The position numbers and the translations under genes are program-made. 64,000 nt of DNA from Dryas octopetala (Eukaryota; Streptophyta; Magnoliopsida; Rosales; Rosaceae), in NCBI GenBank assembly GCA_963921425.1, contig OY992834.1, forward strand, positions 1,674,001 to 1,738,000, read 5' to 3'. Under the pieces are notes generated by a model. It saw only the letters and a program-made list of their open reading frames with translations, searched no databases and was not told the DNA's origin. Shown in pieces: positions 11,404 to 24,366 of the stretch (its first letter is position 1; each line of letters opens with the position of its first letter).

Positions 11404-12382
11404 ATGTGTAACATTTGCTTTGCTATTCTCTTTTGTGGGAGGCTTTTCTTTTTGGCCTTTTCTCTTTCAATTTTTCTTTCTCTTTCTCTATTCTTTTTGG
11501 AAGTTTCTCTTCAGCATCCCCCTACGTCTTCTCTACTCCATAGCCATATCCATCTCTTAGATTGGGAACTACCCAATACTCATTTCACTATCACGCGCTC
11601 CTCCTTAAACATCCAAATGGACCAAAGCCTATAATGCCATGTTTATCAAAGACATAAAGATCATTTGACCAATGAACTTATAACTTTCAAAGCAAATGGT
11701 TCATTTTCTTCCATGAAATTTACTTTAAACCACAGAATTCAAAAACTATTCTGATCCACATTTAAGTTTTTCATCAAAGAAGGAAAAAAGAGAAGCACGT
11801 ATACAAATGAACAATTATAATTTGACTTATGGAAATTAAATAGAGGAGGAAATTTTTGGTCCACTTGTGCGTATACGACACGTTGTGGTGGTTGCAAATT
11901 CTGCAATTCAAACTTCGAAGTCATGAGGGAGCGTAAGGGGACCGCGCGTGGGGCCCAAACAATTGAAAGAGAGTAAAGCTCTGGCATATATCACCAGAAA
12001 TTCTGAAATTGCAAGAGGGTCTCTGTATTCATTTGTTATGTGTAGCCTAATTCATAGTCCTATAGAGTATCCCATTGCCTTAGGTGTGTGCGACTGTGCG
12101 AGTAATACTTTCACATGCCCACTGTTACTTACAACCACGTAATCAGTCATGTAGTTAAAAACAGCGAACCTACAAATACAAAAAGCATCTCTCTCTCTCT
12201 CTCTCTCTCTCTAAAGCAAAAGAAAAGCTTGTTGCCTGCCTCACTCTCTTTCTCTCTTTCCCCTAACACCACTTTCAATGCTGCAAACGCAACCATAAAA
12301 CGAAGTGAAATTTTTAATAAAGCCCTCTTTATTTCACTCATATCCTCACGTTACCCCTCTCTTTCCCTCTCTCACTCTTCTG
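9363..12382. other. Intergenic region upstream of MAKR5-like gene
   Basis: No gene supported over about 3 kb. Long open frames here (such as 11296-11634) come from CT-rich tracts. Features seen: paired 'gcccaag..gggctct' motifs around 9650-9790, a (CT)n run at about 11378-11403, and a second (CT)n run at about 12189-12212. The last ~400 bp is pyrimidine-rich and probably proximal promoter of the MAKR5-like gene. Confidence 0.4.
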
Positions 12383-12426
12383 GTATAAAACCCATCAAAA
12401 CCCTTTGCTCAAATAGCTAAGTGCTA

Positions 12427-12462
<36 letters not shown>

Positions 12463-12466
12463 CATC
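12383..12466 (+). promoter_or_regulatory. TATA box and CT-rich leader of MAKR5-like gene
   Basis: TATAAAA starts at about 12383, roughly 80 bp before the ATG at 12467. Transcription would begin near 12415, followed by an almost pure (CT)n leader (about 12431-12458) directly before the start codon. CT-rich leaders of this kind are common in plant genes. Confidence 0.55.
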
Positions 12467-13803
12467 ATGGAAACTCTCTACTTTCTCAAGTTCTGGAAAC
12501 CCAGTAGCTCCACCTTCACAGTTCCTAGTCCTTTAGTGGAAACACACAATGAGGTTGAAGAAGAAGAGGAGGATGACTCATTCTTCGACTTGGAGCTCAG
12601 TACTGTTCCAGATTTTGACAACAACAAAAACAACACCACCGAAAACAAGCCTTACCCAGATGACAAAACCACCCAAGAAAGCAACAGGCTTGTCGACACC
12701 AAACAAACAACACCAAAACCAAACAACTCCCCCAAACCAACCCTTTCTCTGTCTCCTTCTGATCCAATTTCCAAAAGAAAAATCCTCCCCATTGAACCCT
12801 TTTCCAAGCCACAGTCCCCCATTGCTCTCCTTAAATCAGCTCCAAAGTTTGGAGCTTTCATGTTCAAAAAACCCAAAGCAACAGCAACAAAGAAAACAGG
12901 ACAAGAAGCAGAGTCCAACTCCAAGTCCAACATTTTGATGGAGAACCAGAAGCTGAAAAAGTATGATGGAGAAGCACCAAACCCTTCTAAGCTCACCAGA
13001 GAAAACAGTTCGAGAACAACCGGAAGCAGACTACAAAGCCAGAGCTCAGAAGACCCAAAAACAGAGCGATTCTCAAAGGATGTGTTGCAAAAGTACCTGA
13101 AGCTAATCAAACCTCTTTACCTGAAGGTTTCCAAAAAGTACAGTGAGAAGGGGAAGGCTTCTGGGGACTCACCAATGGCGTCTCCAGCATCGTCTCCATG
13201 CAAGCGGGTGGTGTCTATGTACTCGCCGAAGAAGGAGAAGCAGGGGAATATTCCGGCGGGAATTCGGGTGGTGTGTAAGCATCTGGGGAAGAGCAAATCG
13301 GCCACGTCAGCGATCCCTGTGGCGCCACCGGTGAACCGGAAAGACGATTCGCTGTTGCTGCATAATGATGGAATTCAGAGCGCCATTCTGCATTGCAAGA
13401 GATCATTCAATTCTTCTAGAGGTGCTAAAATTAAAAAATTATCTTAAATTTTGCTAAATTAGTTTTTTTTTTCTTGAATTTTGAAGCCTACTTTGGAGTT
13501 AAGTTCAAATATTAATTTGGGTTTTTTATTTTGATTTCAGATTCTTCTTCGTTATCACGATCGACCAGTGATTCTTCGTCATTGAACTCTTATTATAGTG
13601 GTATGAATCACTCTGCTTGTTAACCTATCTTTGAATTTTAACCTCCAATATTGCTTGATTAGTTGATTGTAACACACAAAAAAAAAATCACATTTATTTG
13701 GAATTTACTTGCAGATTCTTCTCTGTTACCACGGTTTTCAAGTGAATCCCATGATAAATCAGCAAGAAGCTCCATTGAGGAAGGCCATGGTGTTGAAATT
13801 TGA
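12467..13803 (+). CDS. MAKR5: Probable membrane-associated kinase regulator, MAKR5-like (three exons)
   Basis: Exons 12467-13421, 13541-13600 and 13715-13803 give 1104 nt, 367 aa; both introns are GT-AG in phase 1. Features of the MAKR/BKI1 group: an acidic N-terminal stretch ending DDSFFDLE (about 29-45); a long Ser/Pro/Lys-rich disordered middle; a basic block around 201-228 (LQKYLKLIKPLYLKVSKKY) suited to plasma-membrane association; and the conserved C-terminal block IQSAILHCKRSFNSS (about 302-317), similar to the kinase-binding tail of BKI1. The two short last exons add a Ser-rich tail. MAKRs sit at the plasma membrane and modulate receptor-kinase signalling; MAKR5 acts downstream of CLE45/BAM3 in Arabidopsis root phloem. 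The symbol rests on family features plus gene order (next to F-box and ABCG8), not on alignment; MAKR2 is the alternative. Confidence 0.82.
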
Positions 13804-16800
13804 AGCTTTGCTTTGTGGATTTTGAGAGATAAAACGCGGGAAAACAGAGCTGGAGCCTGGAGGACTGTCTTTTTTTTTTTTGGTTGCTGTTACGATATGT
13901 GCTATTGTAAAAACAGAGGGAAGAAAAAAAAAGGAGAAGAAGAAGAAAGAATTTGAGATAGGGTAGGGTTGTCTTTGATATTTTAGCTTAGCCAATGATA
14001 CCAGTGAATGCCGTTCACTTGTTGTTGTCTGTAAAGTGATGTGTCAATGTGTCATTATGAGAAATTGAAGAAACTCTGATTTGGGATCTTTTTTGTTTTG
14101 TGTATCTATCAGTGTGCCCTTTGTCTCTGCTCTCAAGCATTATGTTGCTTTTGAAATGTATAAGAAGTCTGATTATATCATCATCAAAGATTCAAAGCTA
14201 TGTGACAATATTTTCTTTCTGCATTCACAGATTGATTTGACTCAACAAGTTTGCATCTTTAATTTTTCTTGGGGCTTCTGCTTTCCAGGAGAGAAAATGA
14301 CAGGGCAAAAGCTTAGAGAAACTGGCTGTTTGGAAATCAATTTTGAGGGATTACTAAATAACTTCTGCTTCAGTCTTTTATGCCAATAGATTTTGTTTTA
14401 CATAAATTTGTAACAGTGTTTATGAGAGGATTTAAATTCACTATCCGATATTCCGACCTACCTGGAGGGCATTCTTGCTTTTCATAAAGTACTTTTGAAC
14501 GGTGAAAGAAGTATTTTATTTACTTTTGTTAAAAATTTGATTTTCTTCCAAAGTAAAAAAGCATTCATTTCATAGTAGCAGATGCTCTCTCCTAGTCTCT
14601 CTGCCCACCCATCCCATCAGCTGATGGTAGGTTGGAGATTCAATTCAATTTTGACTGCTTGTTGCAGCTGGGAACTGCCATAAAGTCATACATTTTTTTC
14701 CCTCTTCAAATTATACTGACCCCCATCAGTTTTGATATTATTACATGGGTCTCCTTCAAAATTTCTAATTTACACAAACTGCCCTTCCTTTTATACGAGT
14801 TTTTGATGCAGCCTAATTTTCCAATAAGGCATGCACTGCTACAGCACTGTATTTCCGACACATCATTATGATGACAAGAAATGCCAAGAACTCAAGAAGA
14901 CCCCAAAAAACTTGTGGCCCCTGGGGCTTGGGGTTTTATCCCATTTCAGACACCAATGCAAACTTCACGGTGAGCCACATTTTGCAGAGCTGAGAAAGAA
15001 ACCCTATTTTTCGATGAAAAAGACAAACAACATCACATTTCAGGCATCTCGGGGCACACCACCACTACTAGACAAGAAGCTAGAGACTAGGGAGCAATTG
15101 GGGTTCTAAGTTTCAACTTCACAATTAAGACCATCAGCAATTACTGTACGAATGAGTGTAGGCTAGCTTGCTTGAAATGGAAGGGAGATTTTGGCTTTTC
15201 TATGAACCTGGCTGAAATAATCTAGAAATTGAAAGTAGCTGGCCAATTTTGGTGAGCGGCAGCCCTGCTTTATCACATCAATTTTGGACCAAATATCTTT
15301 GGGTTAAGTTGTCTTTCAACTCACCAAACTTGTTCCACAAACATTGCGCTGTGTAATCGATTTCAATTTCCAAATAAACATTGAACATGTTACATACTTA
15401 CATGCATGTGCAAAGGAGGATAAAAATCATATTGGCTTTAGAGCTAATTCATGTAGATAGTTAAAATTTAAGGATTGCTTGATAATCTATTTACTTTTTA
15501 ACTAAGACGAGAATAGGCAAACCTAAGTATAGAAATGATCTATGAGAAATTCTTGTGTGGTTTTGTTTAGAAGACAATAGGAATAATAATTATATCGGAT
15601 TTTAATTTAAGATTGATTATCAAGCTAGACGAAAACATAACACAACACAATTCTATTGTCAACCCCTTCCTTTAAGTCCCATTGACTCTTGGGATTGCTT
15701 AAGGGTGTTCATTTCTAGAGACAGGATGCGAGGAATGCTGTTTAGGATTAATTCATTGGGTGGACTTATAATTTTTCAACAATATATTGCTCCTAAATCA
15801 AAACAAAAATGAATTGATATAAGTTGAAACGAGGTTGACATTCACTGCACCAGTTGGAACAGTACAAGGACAACATTATAAGTGTTACACAAATTGTTTG
15901 ATTAGATGAATGCAATGCACCACAAAGAAACACCACACAAACAAAGACCCGACACCATATTTTTCTCCGAGAACCATAGATTTGTTGTGTTTCCTCCACT
16001 GATATTGTGTCTGGTGGGTGGCAAGGTAAATGTAACAATCAGAATTTGTGTCAATTGCATCATGATTCATTCATATTATGGCACAGTAGAATATGCTACT
16101 AGTATATGGCATCATGTGAGCACATTTTCCAATGTTAGCTTTCTTTTTAGGGAAAAACAACAGTTTTAGGAAACATTAAGATTGGAATTAGAATTTTTTG
16201 CTGCTGTTCATTGGATCCGTCTCGACTCTCAATCATCGGCCAAGTTTTCGGGGACGTTTTAATTAATGAAAAAATTAAGTTGAATTCTCCAGCGTGTCAA
16301 AATTCTAACAAACTAATAAAAAAATTCTAGCATCACTATTGTGTTCTTGGGCTCATCAAGAAAATGGGCCCTCAAGACGAAGGATTAGGTATAATAGGCC
16401 TACTATGTCACAATATAATTGGGCTACGTCAATGCCCTTGCTATGTCTCTACCTTAGGCCCAATTCCTCAACAATATTTCAGAAGGACATCCCATTTTGA
16501 AGGGCCATTTCCGGTTTCCTCTCTGTTTTCTAGCTGAGGGTAAATCCAACCTTTCTGATATTTAAATATATTTCTTTTTCTTTTAATATTTAGGGCGGGA
16601 ATTTCAATTTGACACATCTCAAACCTTTGTAAAGAAAAATATTACTAGACAACAGCTAGTGAGTTACCACTTACTAGTCAGCGTTAGATTGGAGAGCCAG
16701 TTAAGTGGGACATGATAATTGATTTTGGAGCATCAAACTAATGGAAAGAGTTTAATCAAATATGAAACATGCCTTAATTAGGGACTATAATATTGAAACA

Positions 16801-17184
16801 AGATGCCCCATGATACAAAGCTTGTACTGTTAAAGATGATGAAGAAAGCGAACAGAGAAAGCAAAGAATTTGAGAGAGAAAGTAAAGAAGGAAGAGGAAA
16901 GTGTTTTATGTATTTCAGTATATGTTCGTACAGTGACTAGTGCAGGACTTATATACACTGCATAATGAAAGGCATAACTGTTACTGTTATAACAAAGCTA
17001 ACAGCTAAACTAATCAACTTGACAGCTCAGCAAACTAACTAACTGAACTAATTACAATTAATGCTAATTAATAACCACTTGTAATATAACCTCTATCACC
17101 CCATATATAGCTAATTACACATATAAAAGAAAATCAGGGGCAGAAATATATCCAAAAAATAAATAAATATTTAGAGTAATATGA
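13804..17184. other. Intergenic region between MAKR5-like and first LEA_2 gene
   Basis: About 13804-14100 is the 3' flank of the MAKR5-like gene, with poly-T and purine tracts. No further gene is supported; open frames at 14081-14389, 14831-15109 and 15906-16169 lack start context, homology or codon character. Around 16345-16480 there is a cluster of GGGCTC/GGGCCC/GGCCTA/GGCCCAA motifs. Confidence 0.4.
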
Positions 17185-17844
17185 TCACTTGCACTTTATA
17201 TTTTGGACCGACCGATCTGCAAGATTAATATCCATGGTGCAATGCATTTGAGCAGACTTGTTCTTCTTGATCAACTTCATCAAATGGATCTTCCCATCCA
17301 ACTTAGAAGAGACAGTAATTGGTATGACACCCTTACTAATATCACTTCCTAATTCAGAGTTAGCAGGCAACCCGTTCGAACGCAGCTCCACTGAAGCATC
17401 CTCCTTCCGAGTCGATCGAGCCTTGGCACGTGCCTCGTCCACATTGGTCTGACCGATGATGTCCCCCTTGTACTTAAACACAACGATGCTGTCCTCGTAC
17501 TTGAAGTGCCCAAAGTTGGTGTTCCTCACTCCAAACTCAACATCCATTTGGAAATCAAATGAAGGGTTTGTGGTGGAGCTACCAGCTTTAAAACCACTAA
17601 GCGAGGCCGATCGAACGCGGAACTTAGGGCTCTTGATGCGCATAACGGTGAGTGCAAACACCGTTATGACTACGACTTGGAACACAGCAAAAACAGAAAC
17701 ATATAATAAGCACTTCATGCGCTTCTTTTTACGGAGCTCATGATCATGTGCTTGCGGGGCTGATGCCGTTTGCTGATCGCTACGAATGTAGCCGTTTGAT
17801 GGCACCAAAGGATAGGGTGATGTTGCTTCTTTCTCAGCTTCCAT
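17185..17844 (-). CDS. LEA_2 / NDR1-HIN1-like protein (copy 1)
   Basis: Intronless, 219 aa from the ATG at 17844 (MEAEKEATSPYPLVPSNGYI). An in-frame ATG twelve codons upstream would only add a Lys-rich stretch and is less likely. Layout: polar N-terminus with YPLVP motif, basic RKKKRMK cluster (39-44), one transmembrane helix (about 45-68), MRIKSPKFR, then the LEA_2 domain with TNFGHFKYED, and a short Cys-Lys end. Such type II membrane proteins sit at the plasma membrane or plasmodesmata; several family members act in pathogen response or sugar transport (NHL26), but the role of this one is not shown by the sequence. It is one of three related genes here. Confidence 0.9.
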   Translation of the reverse strand: MEAEKEATSPYPLVPSNGYIRSDQQTASAPQAHDHELRKKKRMKCLLYVSVFAVFQVVVITVFALTVMRIKSPKFRVRSASLSGFKAGSSTTNPSFDFQMDVEFGVRNTNFGHFKYEDSIVVFKYKGDIIGQTNVDEARAKARSTRKEDASVELRSNGLPANSELGSDISKGVIPITVSSKLDGKIHLMKLIKKNKSAQMHCTMDINLADRSVQNIKCK

Positions 17845-17971
17845 TTTTCTTAATTTCAACTTCTTCTTCTTCTTCTTCACAAAGTATTTTTTTTTTTTTT
17901 TTGTTGGGGTTTTTATTTGGGTGTGAAGGAGTAAATGCTAGGATGGTGGTGGAAATGGAGGTGGGTTTGAG

Positions 17972-17983
17972 CAATTATTTATA
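17972..17983 (-). promoter_or_regulatory. TATA box of LEA_2 copy 1
   Basis: On the minus strand the sequence reads TATAAATAATTG about 130 bp upstream of the ATG at 17844, a good plant TATA box. Confidence 0.5.
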
Positions 17984-19711
17984 GATAATGGCATAATGTA
18001 GACATTTCAATTTGCAAGTTGTTGTGACTTGTGAGAATAAAGAGTGTATTTAGTTTGAAAATATGTTCTACCAGCAGGTCTGTTTTCTTGTGCTTTTCTT
18101 ATTTCAAACGCGGACGGCGGCTTTGAATTTTGACTTCTCAAGACCTATTGTGATGCTGACTTGTCATTTTTTTATTAGTTGAAGCTGACTTGTCCATTAC
18201 TGTTTTCTAGAAAAGTTATAATTGATGGTACTATATGTCCTATTTGTTTCTGGACTGAATAAATTATTTTCTTTATAAATTTTGGATTTGGTTTTTGTCT
18301 TTACACATACTATAATAAATTTGTTGAATTGTTGCAACAGGCCATGGTGTGTTAGCCTCCTTAAGTGACAGTTTCAAGCCTTTAATCACACCCATTAGCT
18401 ACGCGGTAGGTTGGTAACACACGGTTATTACTTCTGGAAGTAGGAAAACTATTCATTTTATTAACAGAAATTAATTAAACGGCATGACGAATGGTTCATT
18501 TTGCCTTGCTCTAAGAGGCATAATTTACATATAAACAAAACAATTCATGGGCAGAAGCTCCTCTCCCTCCAATATAAGTCTTAAACATGATTGACGGCTT
18601 GGAATACTCATAATATATAATTAATTTGCATGGATTAATATCATTTATGTTTCCTTCTGGTTGAATTCCGAGAATATATCATCTCATCAAAAATCTTTCT
18701 AAAAATTATCGACCGTAATTGATGTATGTGGCTTTCACCGTGAGAGGCAGCTGATTAGGTAAATGCAGCCTTCAATTGGAAAAGGTTGGACCTTAATTAG
18801 GAAATGAGGGCTGGCAAAAAAGCCAAAATTGGGATACTTTTCTTTCCACGTTCAGCCGCGTATTTTCATGTGTACGGACAACACAAAGTCATAACGCATA
18901 AGGATATATGTCGTTTGACTCCTTCAAGGAAATAAATGATGTTATTTCGTGGCCAAAAAAAAAAAAGGACTCCTTCAAGGAAACTGGGTCGTTTTTGTCA
19001 AGTTCCAATTTATTATCATTTTCTGTCAAAATATCACGCAAAAACATGGGAGCTACTAGCTACGTACAGCATAAATGATAAGAAATACTTTATTTTTTTT
19101 AATGTTGGAAAGAAAAATACTTCTTTCTCAATTTTTACTACAATATGATATGGGATGAAAACTCACTCGGGAGTAGTGCTACTAGTATACTACTGATGTA
19201 AAATGAATTCCCCCGGTTTAGGTCAAAAAGAAAAACAAAGAACTCAAAGTCATGAATTTGAGCCTGAGTGGGTTAGAAGTTAGAACCCATCCATTTTTTG
19301 GAACTTTGGATCAGAAAAACATCGAACCAAAATGGTGGGAGAAGAACATGGTATATATCCAGCCCATTTGGGTATTGGGCTCAGAGTATCTGGCTCAAGT
19401 ATTATTGAAATTTCTATAGAAAAAAGAAAAGAAGAAAAAAAGTGAAATAAACTCACCAATTCCCTCCAACGCGTTTGAAAGCGTCAGATATGGAGTGCTG
19501 AACTATATCAATACGGGTCGCTTGGCACATCTTCAAGGAAAGTGTTCGTCTTGACCAAGCCAACATTTATCATATAATACTATAAACTATTTGTGTATAT
19601 ATACACTAGAAGCTCATTTGAGCCTTCACTTCCCAGAATCATAATCCTCCACACCAATTCTTACAGAAATATTGAGCGTTCGGCTTAAAAAATTGAGAAG
19701 CATATATACAA
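17984..19711. other. Shared intergenic region between divergent LEA_2 genes
   Basis: Contains the promoters of the divergently transcribed LEA_2 copies 1 and 2. A TATA-like GTATATATACAC lies at about 19595-19606, roughly 140 bp before the copy-2 ATG. Poly-A (about 18955-18967) and AT-rich sequence fill the rest; no other gene is seen. Confidence 0.4.
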
Positions 19712-19744
19712 GTGTCTCAGAGGCTCAGAGCATTAATTATTAAT

Positions 19745-20362
19745 ATGGCAGCGAGGAACCAAGAGGCTTACCCTTTTGCACCATACGCCAATGGGCAAGC
19801 CATGGCCAGAAGCGATGCAGAGTCCTCCACCGTTCGATCCCAGAAACAGAAACGCACTAAATGCCTGATTTATGTTGGCATTTTCATCATCTTCCAGATC
19901 ATAGTCATAACCGTGGCTGCACTCACTGTAATGCGTATAAAAAGCCCAAAGTTTCGTATTCGCTCTGTCACAGTTGAAGGGCTCACGACCAACCCATCTC
20001 TGAATTTCAACTTCAATGCTGAAGTCACTGTCAAGAACCCCAATTTCGGCCGATACAAATACGAGCCGACCACCATCAGCTTTGTGTACATGGGCACCCA
20101 AGTCGGCAACGCTGTTGTTCCAAAGGAAACGGCCAGGACTCGAGCTACGAGAAAAGCTAATGTGACAGGGGTTGTGAGTACGGCCAGTTCGAACTTGGGG
20201 AGTGATTTAAGTTCAGGGAATGTGACGCTGAGCACCACATCCACGTTGAAGGGGAAGGTGTACTTGATGAACATGATCAAGAAGAACAAGTCTGCAAAGA
20301 TGAACTGCACCATGACCCTTAATGTCAACGACAAGGTCGTGCGGGATATCGTATGCAAGTAG
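19745..20362 (+). CDS. LEA_2 / NDR1-HIN1-like protein (copy 2)
   Basis: Intronless, 205 aa from ATG 19745 (MAARNQEAYPFAPYANGQAM). The frame also has an upstream ATG at 19712, but 19745 gives the family N-terminus (YPFAP-YANG). Basic QKQKRTK (33-39), one transmembrane helix (about 41-63), MRIKSPKFRIRS, then LEA_2 with VKNPNFGRYKYEP and the ending VNDKVVRDIVCK. Close in layout to copy 1 and divergent from it, so the pair likely arose by inverted local duplication. Function is inferred only at family level (membrane-anchored LEA_2 / NHL). Confidence 0.92.
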   Translation: MAARNQEAYPFAPYANGQAMARSDAESSTVRSQKQKRTKCLIYVGIFIIFQIIVITVAALTVMRIKSPKFRIRSVTVEGLTTNPSLNFNFNAEVTVKNPNFGRYKYEPTTISFVYMGTQVGNAVVPKETARTRATRKANVTGVVSTASSNLGSDLSSGNVTLSTTSTLKGKVYLMNMIKKNKSAKMNCTMTLNVNDKVVRDIVCK

Positions 20363-21926
20363 AAATATTCATATATATGAATCCACACACATACATGCAT
20401 GCAATTTATATGCTTTGCTCATGACAAGGATAGCTGTCCAAGGGTTGAAAGCCAGTGGTTCGTGATCGATTTTGGGATGTATTACTTAGGTGCCTTTTTC
20501 TTTCGTTTGTGTGTCAGTACTCCGGTAGATATGTGATTTTGGTTTTGATACAGATGTATTTATTTATTTGTGTACGTGGTTTGTCACATAAATAAAGTAT
20601 ATGGTTGTATACAAATTTTTTGTGTTCAATTTATTTGGAATTTATGAATTGGGTTCGAATTTGAGGTGGGGAGGAGCTTTTGATTTTCTGAATATCAGGG
20701 GAAGGAAGGCAGAGCAGGAAAGCTTGGCCTCCATGGGAGGGAGAGAGAGCCAAAGCATAGGGTCAGGGGTTTTGGGAGGGTCAAACGGTGTCGTCTGCAG
20801 AAGCAAAGTCAAAGAAAAATCAAAAGTCTGCTACTTTTTTATCTGGACGCGTGGCAAACGTCAATAACCAGATTGAAGAATAGTCAAACCATTGTTCATA
20901 TACGTGGCATTGTTTAAAAATTCAGAAAACTATGCCGGAAATAATTTTCAAATTAATGGGAAAAAAGAAAATCAAAGATGAAGCAGTCAAATCTAAGCCT
21001 TGATGAAACGTTAAGGTCGTGTAGAGTACAAGACCCGACTGTTCCCTTTTGGCCTTTTGTCTTCATGAAGCAATGCCTTTATGAAGATGCTTTGAGGTGA
21101 TGAACAAGCAAGGTATGGCCAGCCATGACCCATAAGCCAGCTTGCTAGCTACTCTGACATAGCATGAACTTTTTTCAGTTGAAACTTGAAAGTGATCAAA
21201 TTTTAACATGAAATTAAAAAGCATTCATCTGAGAAATGTTATCCTCCTAAAGCATGAGTGCAATTATAGGAAGGCTTATTTATAGAAACAACGAATTAAA
21301 GTGTATATTCTCCCTTACGGCCTTACCAAATCTAGATAATTAGATGAAGGAAAAAAATGACAGTTATCCATACACAGAACATTTTTACGAATAAATGAGT
21401 GAATTGGCATATATTAAGAGTTTGCTTTTTTTTTTTTCAAAGACAGAAAAATATATATCATATATGATGAATGATAATTGTATTCACTTTCAATCATTTT
21501 CGTAACCAATATGATAAAAGATGTAAATTCAAGTTATATAGAAAACTTTAGCAAAATATAAGTATAAATTTGTTTAAACTAAGATTGTAAAGATTACCTA
21601 TAAGTAAAATTAGGCATAACCTATATGTAGGGAATTTAATTTGCGGGTGACAAAACAAAGTTATCCACATGGATGCCATATGGGTTTGGTGACAAAGTAC
21701 CTTATAGTTGGGGCCATGTACAATGCTTGATTTGATTTCTTCCACTCTGGATCTATTCTTAAAAGTAAATTATTCATGAGTGTAGGCCCAGAAGGCCCAA
21801 TAGTGTGCTGGTGACCCCTCCATTAATTGGTTTTCTTTTACAATAGCCGAAGAAATCCAGATGTGTAAATTTGGTTTAATCAGAACCTAGAAATATCAAA
21901 TTCACGCAACTTTTTCGCAATCATTA
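20363..21926. other. Intergenic region 3' of LEA_2 copy 2
   Basis: 3' flank of copy 2, then AT-rich sequence up to the Mutator-like element. The open frame 20601-20867 has no recognisable protein character. No other gene or repeat that I can support. Confidence 0.4.
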
Positions 21927-22125
21927 TTATCTTTAGAGTAAATTATACAATAGCACTTCAATTATACCATTTTTTTTTTAAGCCAGTACTCCAACTTTAA
22001 AAAATTGCACAAACATTTCTTAACTTATATTTCGTGTCAATTTCATACATCTGGTACATTTTCCGTTAAAATTGATGTTATATGTTGAGGTGGCATACAT
22101 GAATCCCACCATTAAGCATTGACCT

Positions 22126-22751
22126 TAGGTCTGCCATCGGATCGGTGATCGAACTGAGAGCTCCCAACCGATAATCTACCGAGGCCAGTCGGAATCACCA
22201 AACTGCCAATCACAGTTGATTTGAAGGTGGTCGGTTTTTGACTGTGTCAGAGGCAGTCAGAGTCGATGGGGGAGGCGACTGAAGGGGAGTCTCGATCGGG
22301 TGGTGGTGATGGGGGAAGTTTGGGGGGGCCTCAGGTGGTGGTGCTCTCGGCGGTGGAGATCGCAGATTCGCAGGTGGTGCCTGACTGCCTGGTGGTGCTC
22401 GGTAAGAGAGACCTGAAAGGCTGAGAGTGAAAGAGATGTAGAAACATAAGGGTTTAAGGGAGATGAGAGAGATGCATAGACTAGAGAGAAAAATGTATGA
22501 AAAATGTATGAATGAGACTTAATTGAGAGAGATGCAAATAGAGACACAAAGAAGAAGAAGATGAAGAAGAAGATGTCGGTCGATCAGTTCGATCAGAATG
22601 CCAGTGCTAGAAACCAGAACTAGATTCGATACCGACTGAGGTCAGTAGATAGGAAATCCAACTGTCAATCGTACGTCCACCGAAAACCACGAATACTAAC
22701 AAACTGAAGTTGGTCGATATTGTCGATATGCGGTTCAAAATGCCAGCCCTA
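22126..22751. mobile_element. Non-autonomous hAT element (first insertion in the MULE)
   Basis: Termini TAGGTCTGCCA (22126) and, reverse complemented, TAGGGCTGGCA (22751) match at 9 of 11 positions. Flanks ATTGACCT (22118-22125) and ATTGACAT (22752-22759) agree at 7 of 8, the hAT target length. The 626-bp interior is non-coding: 'gatcg/cgatc'-rich subterminal parts and a GA-rich centre (about 22440-22570) that creates spurious frames. Confidence 0.7.
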
Positions 22752-22789
22752 ATTGACATGGCTTTTAAAAATAGGCACATAGATAAAAC

Positions 22790-23995
22790 CAAGGAGGAAA
22801 ATTTCGTTTTTTGGAGAGGGCGAAATTTTATCACAATACCATATAATTTTCGTTTTGATTTCGAAATATTTCGCCGAAAACCTTAAAATTTCGGCGAAAT
22901 TTTCGCTGGGTGGGATTTCTGGGTTTTGGGGAGGCTGAGGCCGTGGAGGAGGGAGGAAGAAAAGAGAGACTGGATTTTGGCAGCAGGGGCGACATGAGGG
23001 TGGGCTGGGATTGAGATGCCGAGAGAGAGAGAGAACCACGGGGGATGGACTAATTGAGATAAGTGAAAGAAAGGAGATGAAGAAAAAAAGAAGAAGGCTA
23101 AAACAGAAAGCGAGAAAGGAGAAGAAGAAGAAAAAAAAAAAAAAAGAGGCTGAAAGAGAAAGCTAGATTCGCCAGAAAGAAGAAGGAGAAGAAGAAGAAG
23201 AAAGAAAGAGAGAGGGAGGATAGAGAAGACAGAGAAGAGAGAGAATGAGTGTGTCATGCCATCATGGGGTAAGGGGTAGGTAGGCGTGAATTGATGATGA
23301 TTTATGTATTGCAACATGCCAACATTTAGGTAAGAGAATTAGATCACTAAACTGTGTATATATATTTAGTTGCTTACCAGCAGCAAAGCAACCACGATGG
23401 GTTTTTTTTGGAAAGTAATTACCATTAAAATTAGAAGCATTCATGTATGGACGGGTGATTAACTTCTAATACATTTTTGGTAGAGAGTGTGTGGTCCCAA
23501 TTAATTGAAGTGTACTGTCCATGTGTGATTTTTTCAAAAAAAAAAAAAAAAGACATATTTTTTGTAATAATAAAAATTAGAAATCTCAAAATTATCAAAT
23601 TTTTGGCTTACAAGCTTAGGTACAAAAGTAACAAAACAGTTGGTTTTGTTTATTATTTTTTTTTTTTAATGTTTAAACGACTGGGCAAAATCAAAGTAGT
23701 AAAATAAAAAAGACAGAATTTGATACATTATTTTTGACAATTCAGTCTATATCATCTTATATTATATGAAACCTATTATATAATTTAATTTTTTGAATAT
23801 TTTTTTATTAATGTAGTAGATAATATGTTAAATAAACATATAATAAAGTTTCATTCAAAATTTCCGTATTTTAATAGTAATTTTTGTCGTTTTTGTCTAA
23901 TTTTGTCGAAATCGAAATTTTAATCGAAATTTCCATGAAAATTTCCGTCGAAATTTCTATCGAAAATTTCCTCGAAACCGAAATTTTACTCCTTG
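22790..23995. mobile_element. Non-autonomous hAT element (second insertion in the MULE)
   Basis: Termini CAAGGAGGAAAATTTCG (22790) and, reverse complemented, CAAGGAGTAAAATTTCG (23995) differ at one of 17 positions. The flanks are an exact 8-bp duplication, GATAAAAC (22782-22789 and 23996-24003). Subterminal regions contain many short 'cgaaatttc' motifs in both orientations, typical binding-site clusters of hAT ends. The 1206-bp interior has purine-rich tracts (about 23080-23250) and no protein. Confidence 0.88.
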
Positions 23996-24360
23996 GATAA
24001 AACATAATAAAAAAGACTAATAAAGCCTTTAAAATAAAATAAAATAAATAATTATAAAAAAATCTCAACAGCCCCCCACCCAACGGACCCACTCCACCAG
24101 CTTTCTTTTTCTTTTTCCTTCTTTTTCCTTCTTCTCTTCTGCAACACCCAACGGACCCCACTACTTTTCTTCCTCTTCTTCTGCAACACCTCACCCCGTA
24201 TAGTTTCCATTGGCTGCGATTAGAGGTTCTGGAGCCTCCGCGATGCCGCCATTTTCAGTCCGATCTGGATTGGCTTGTGCAAAATCTGATATGGACCCTT
24301 TCTGGTGTTGAATATGTGTTTGTTTCGTTCGATCTATTTTTGGGATCACCGACACCCATT

Positions 24361-24366
<6 letters not shown>

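Noticed and set aside
11296..12420. Frames of 64-112 codons before the MAKR5-like gene
   Set aside because: CT-rich promoter and leader sequence; Ser-Leu repeats only.
19712..19744. Upstream ATG for LEA_2 copy 2
   Set aside because: Adds MSQRLRALIIN, unlike the family; the ATG at 19745 gives the expected N-terminus.
22883..23317. 144-codon Ser/Phe/Leu-rich frame
   Set aside because: Created by a purine-rich tract inside the second hAT element; low complexity.
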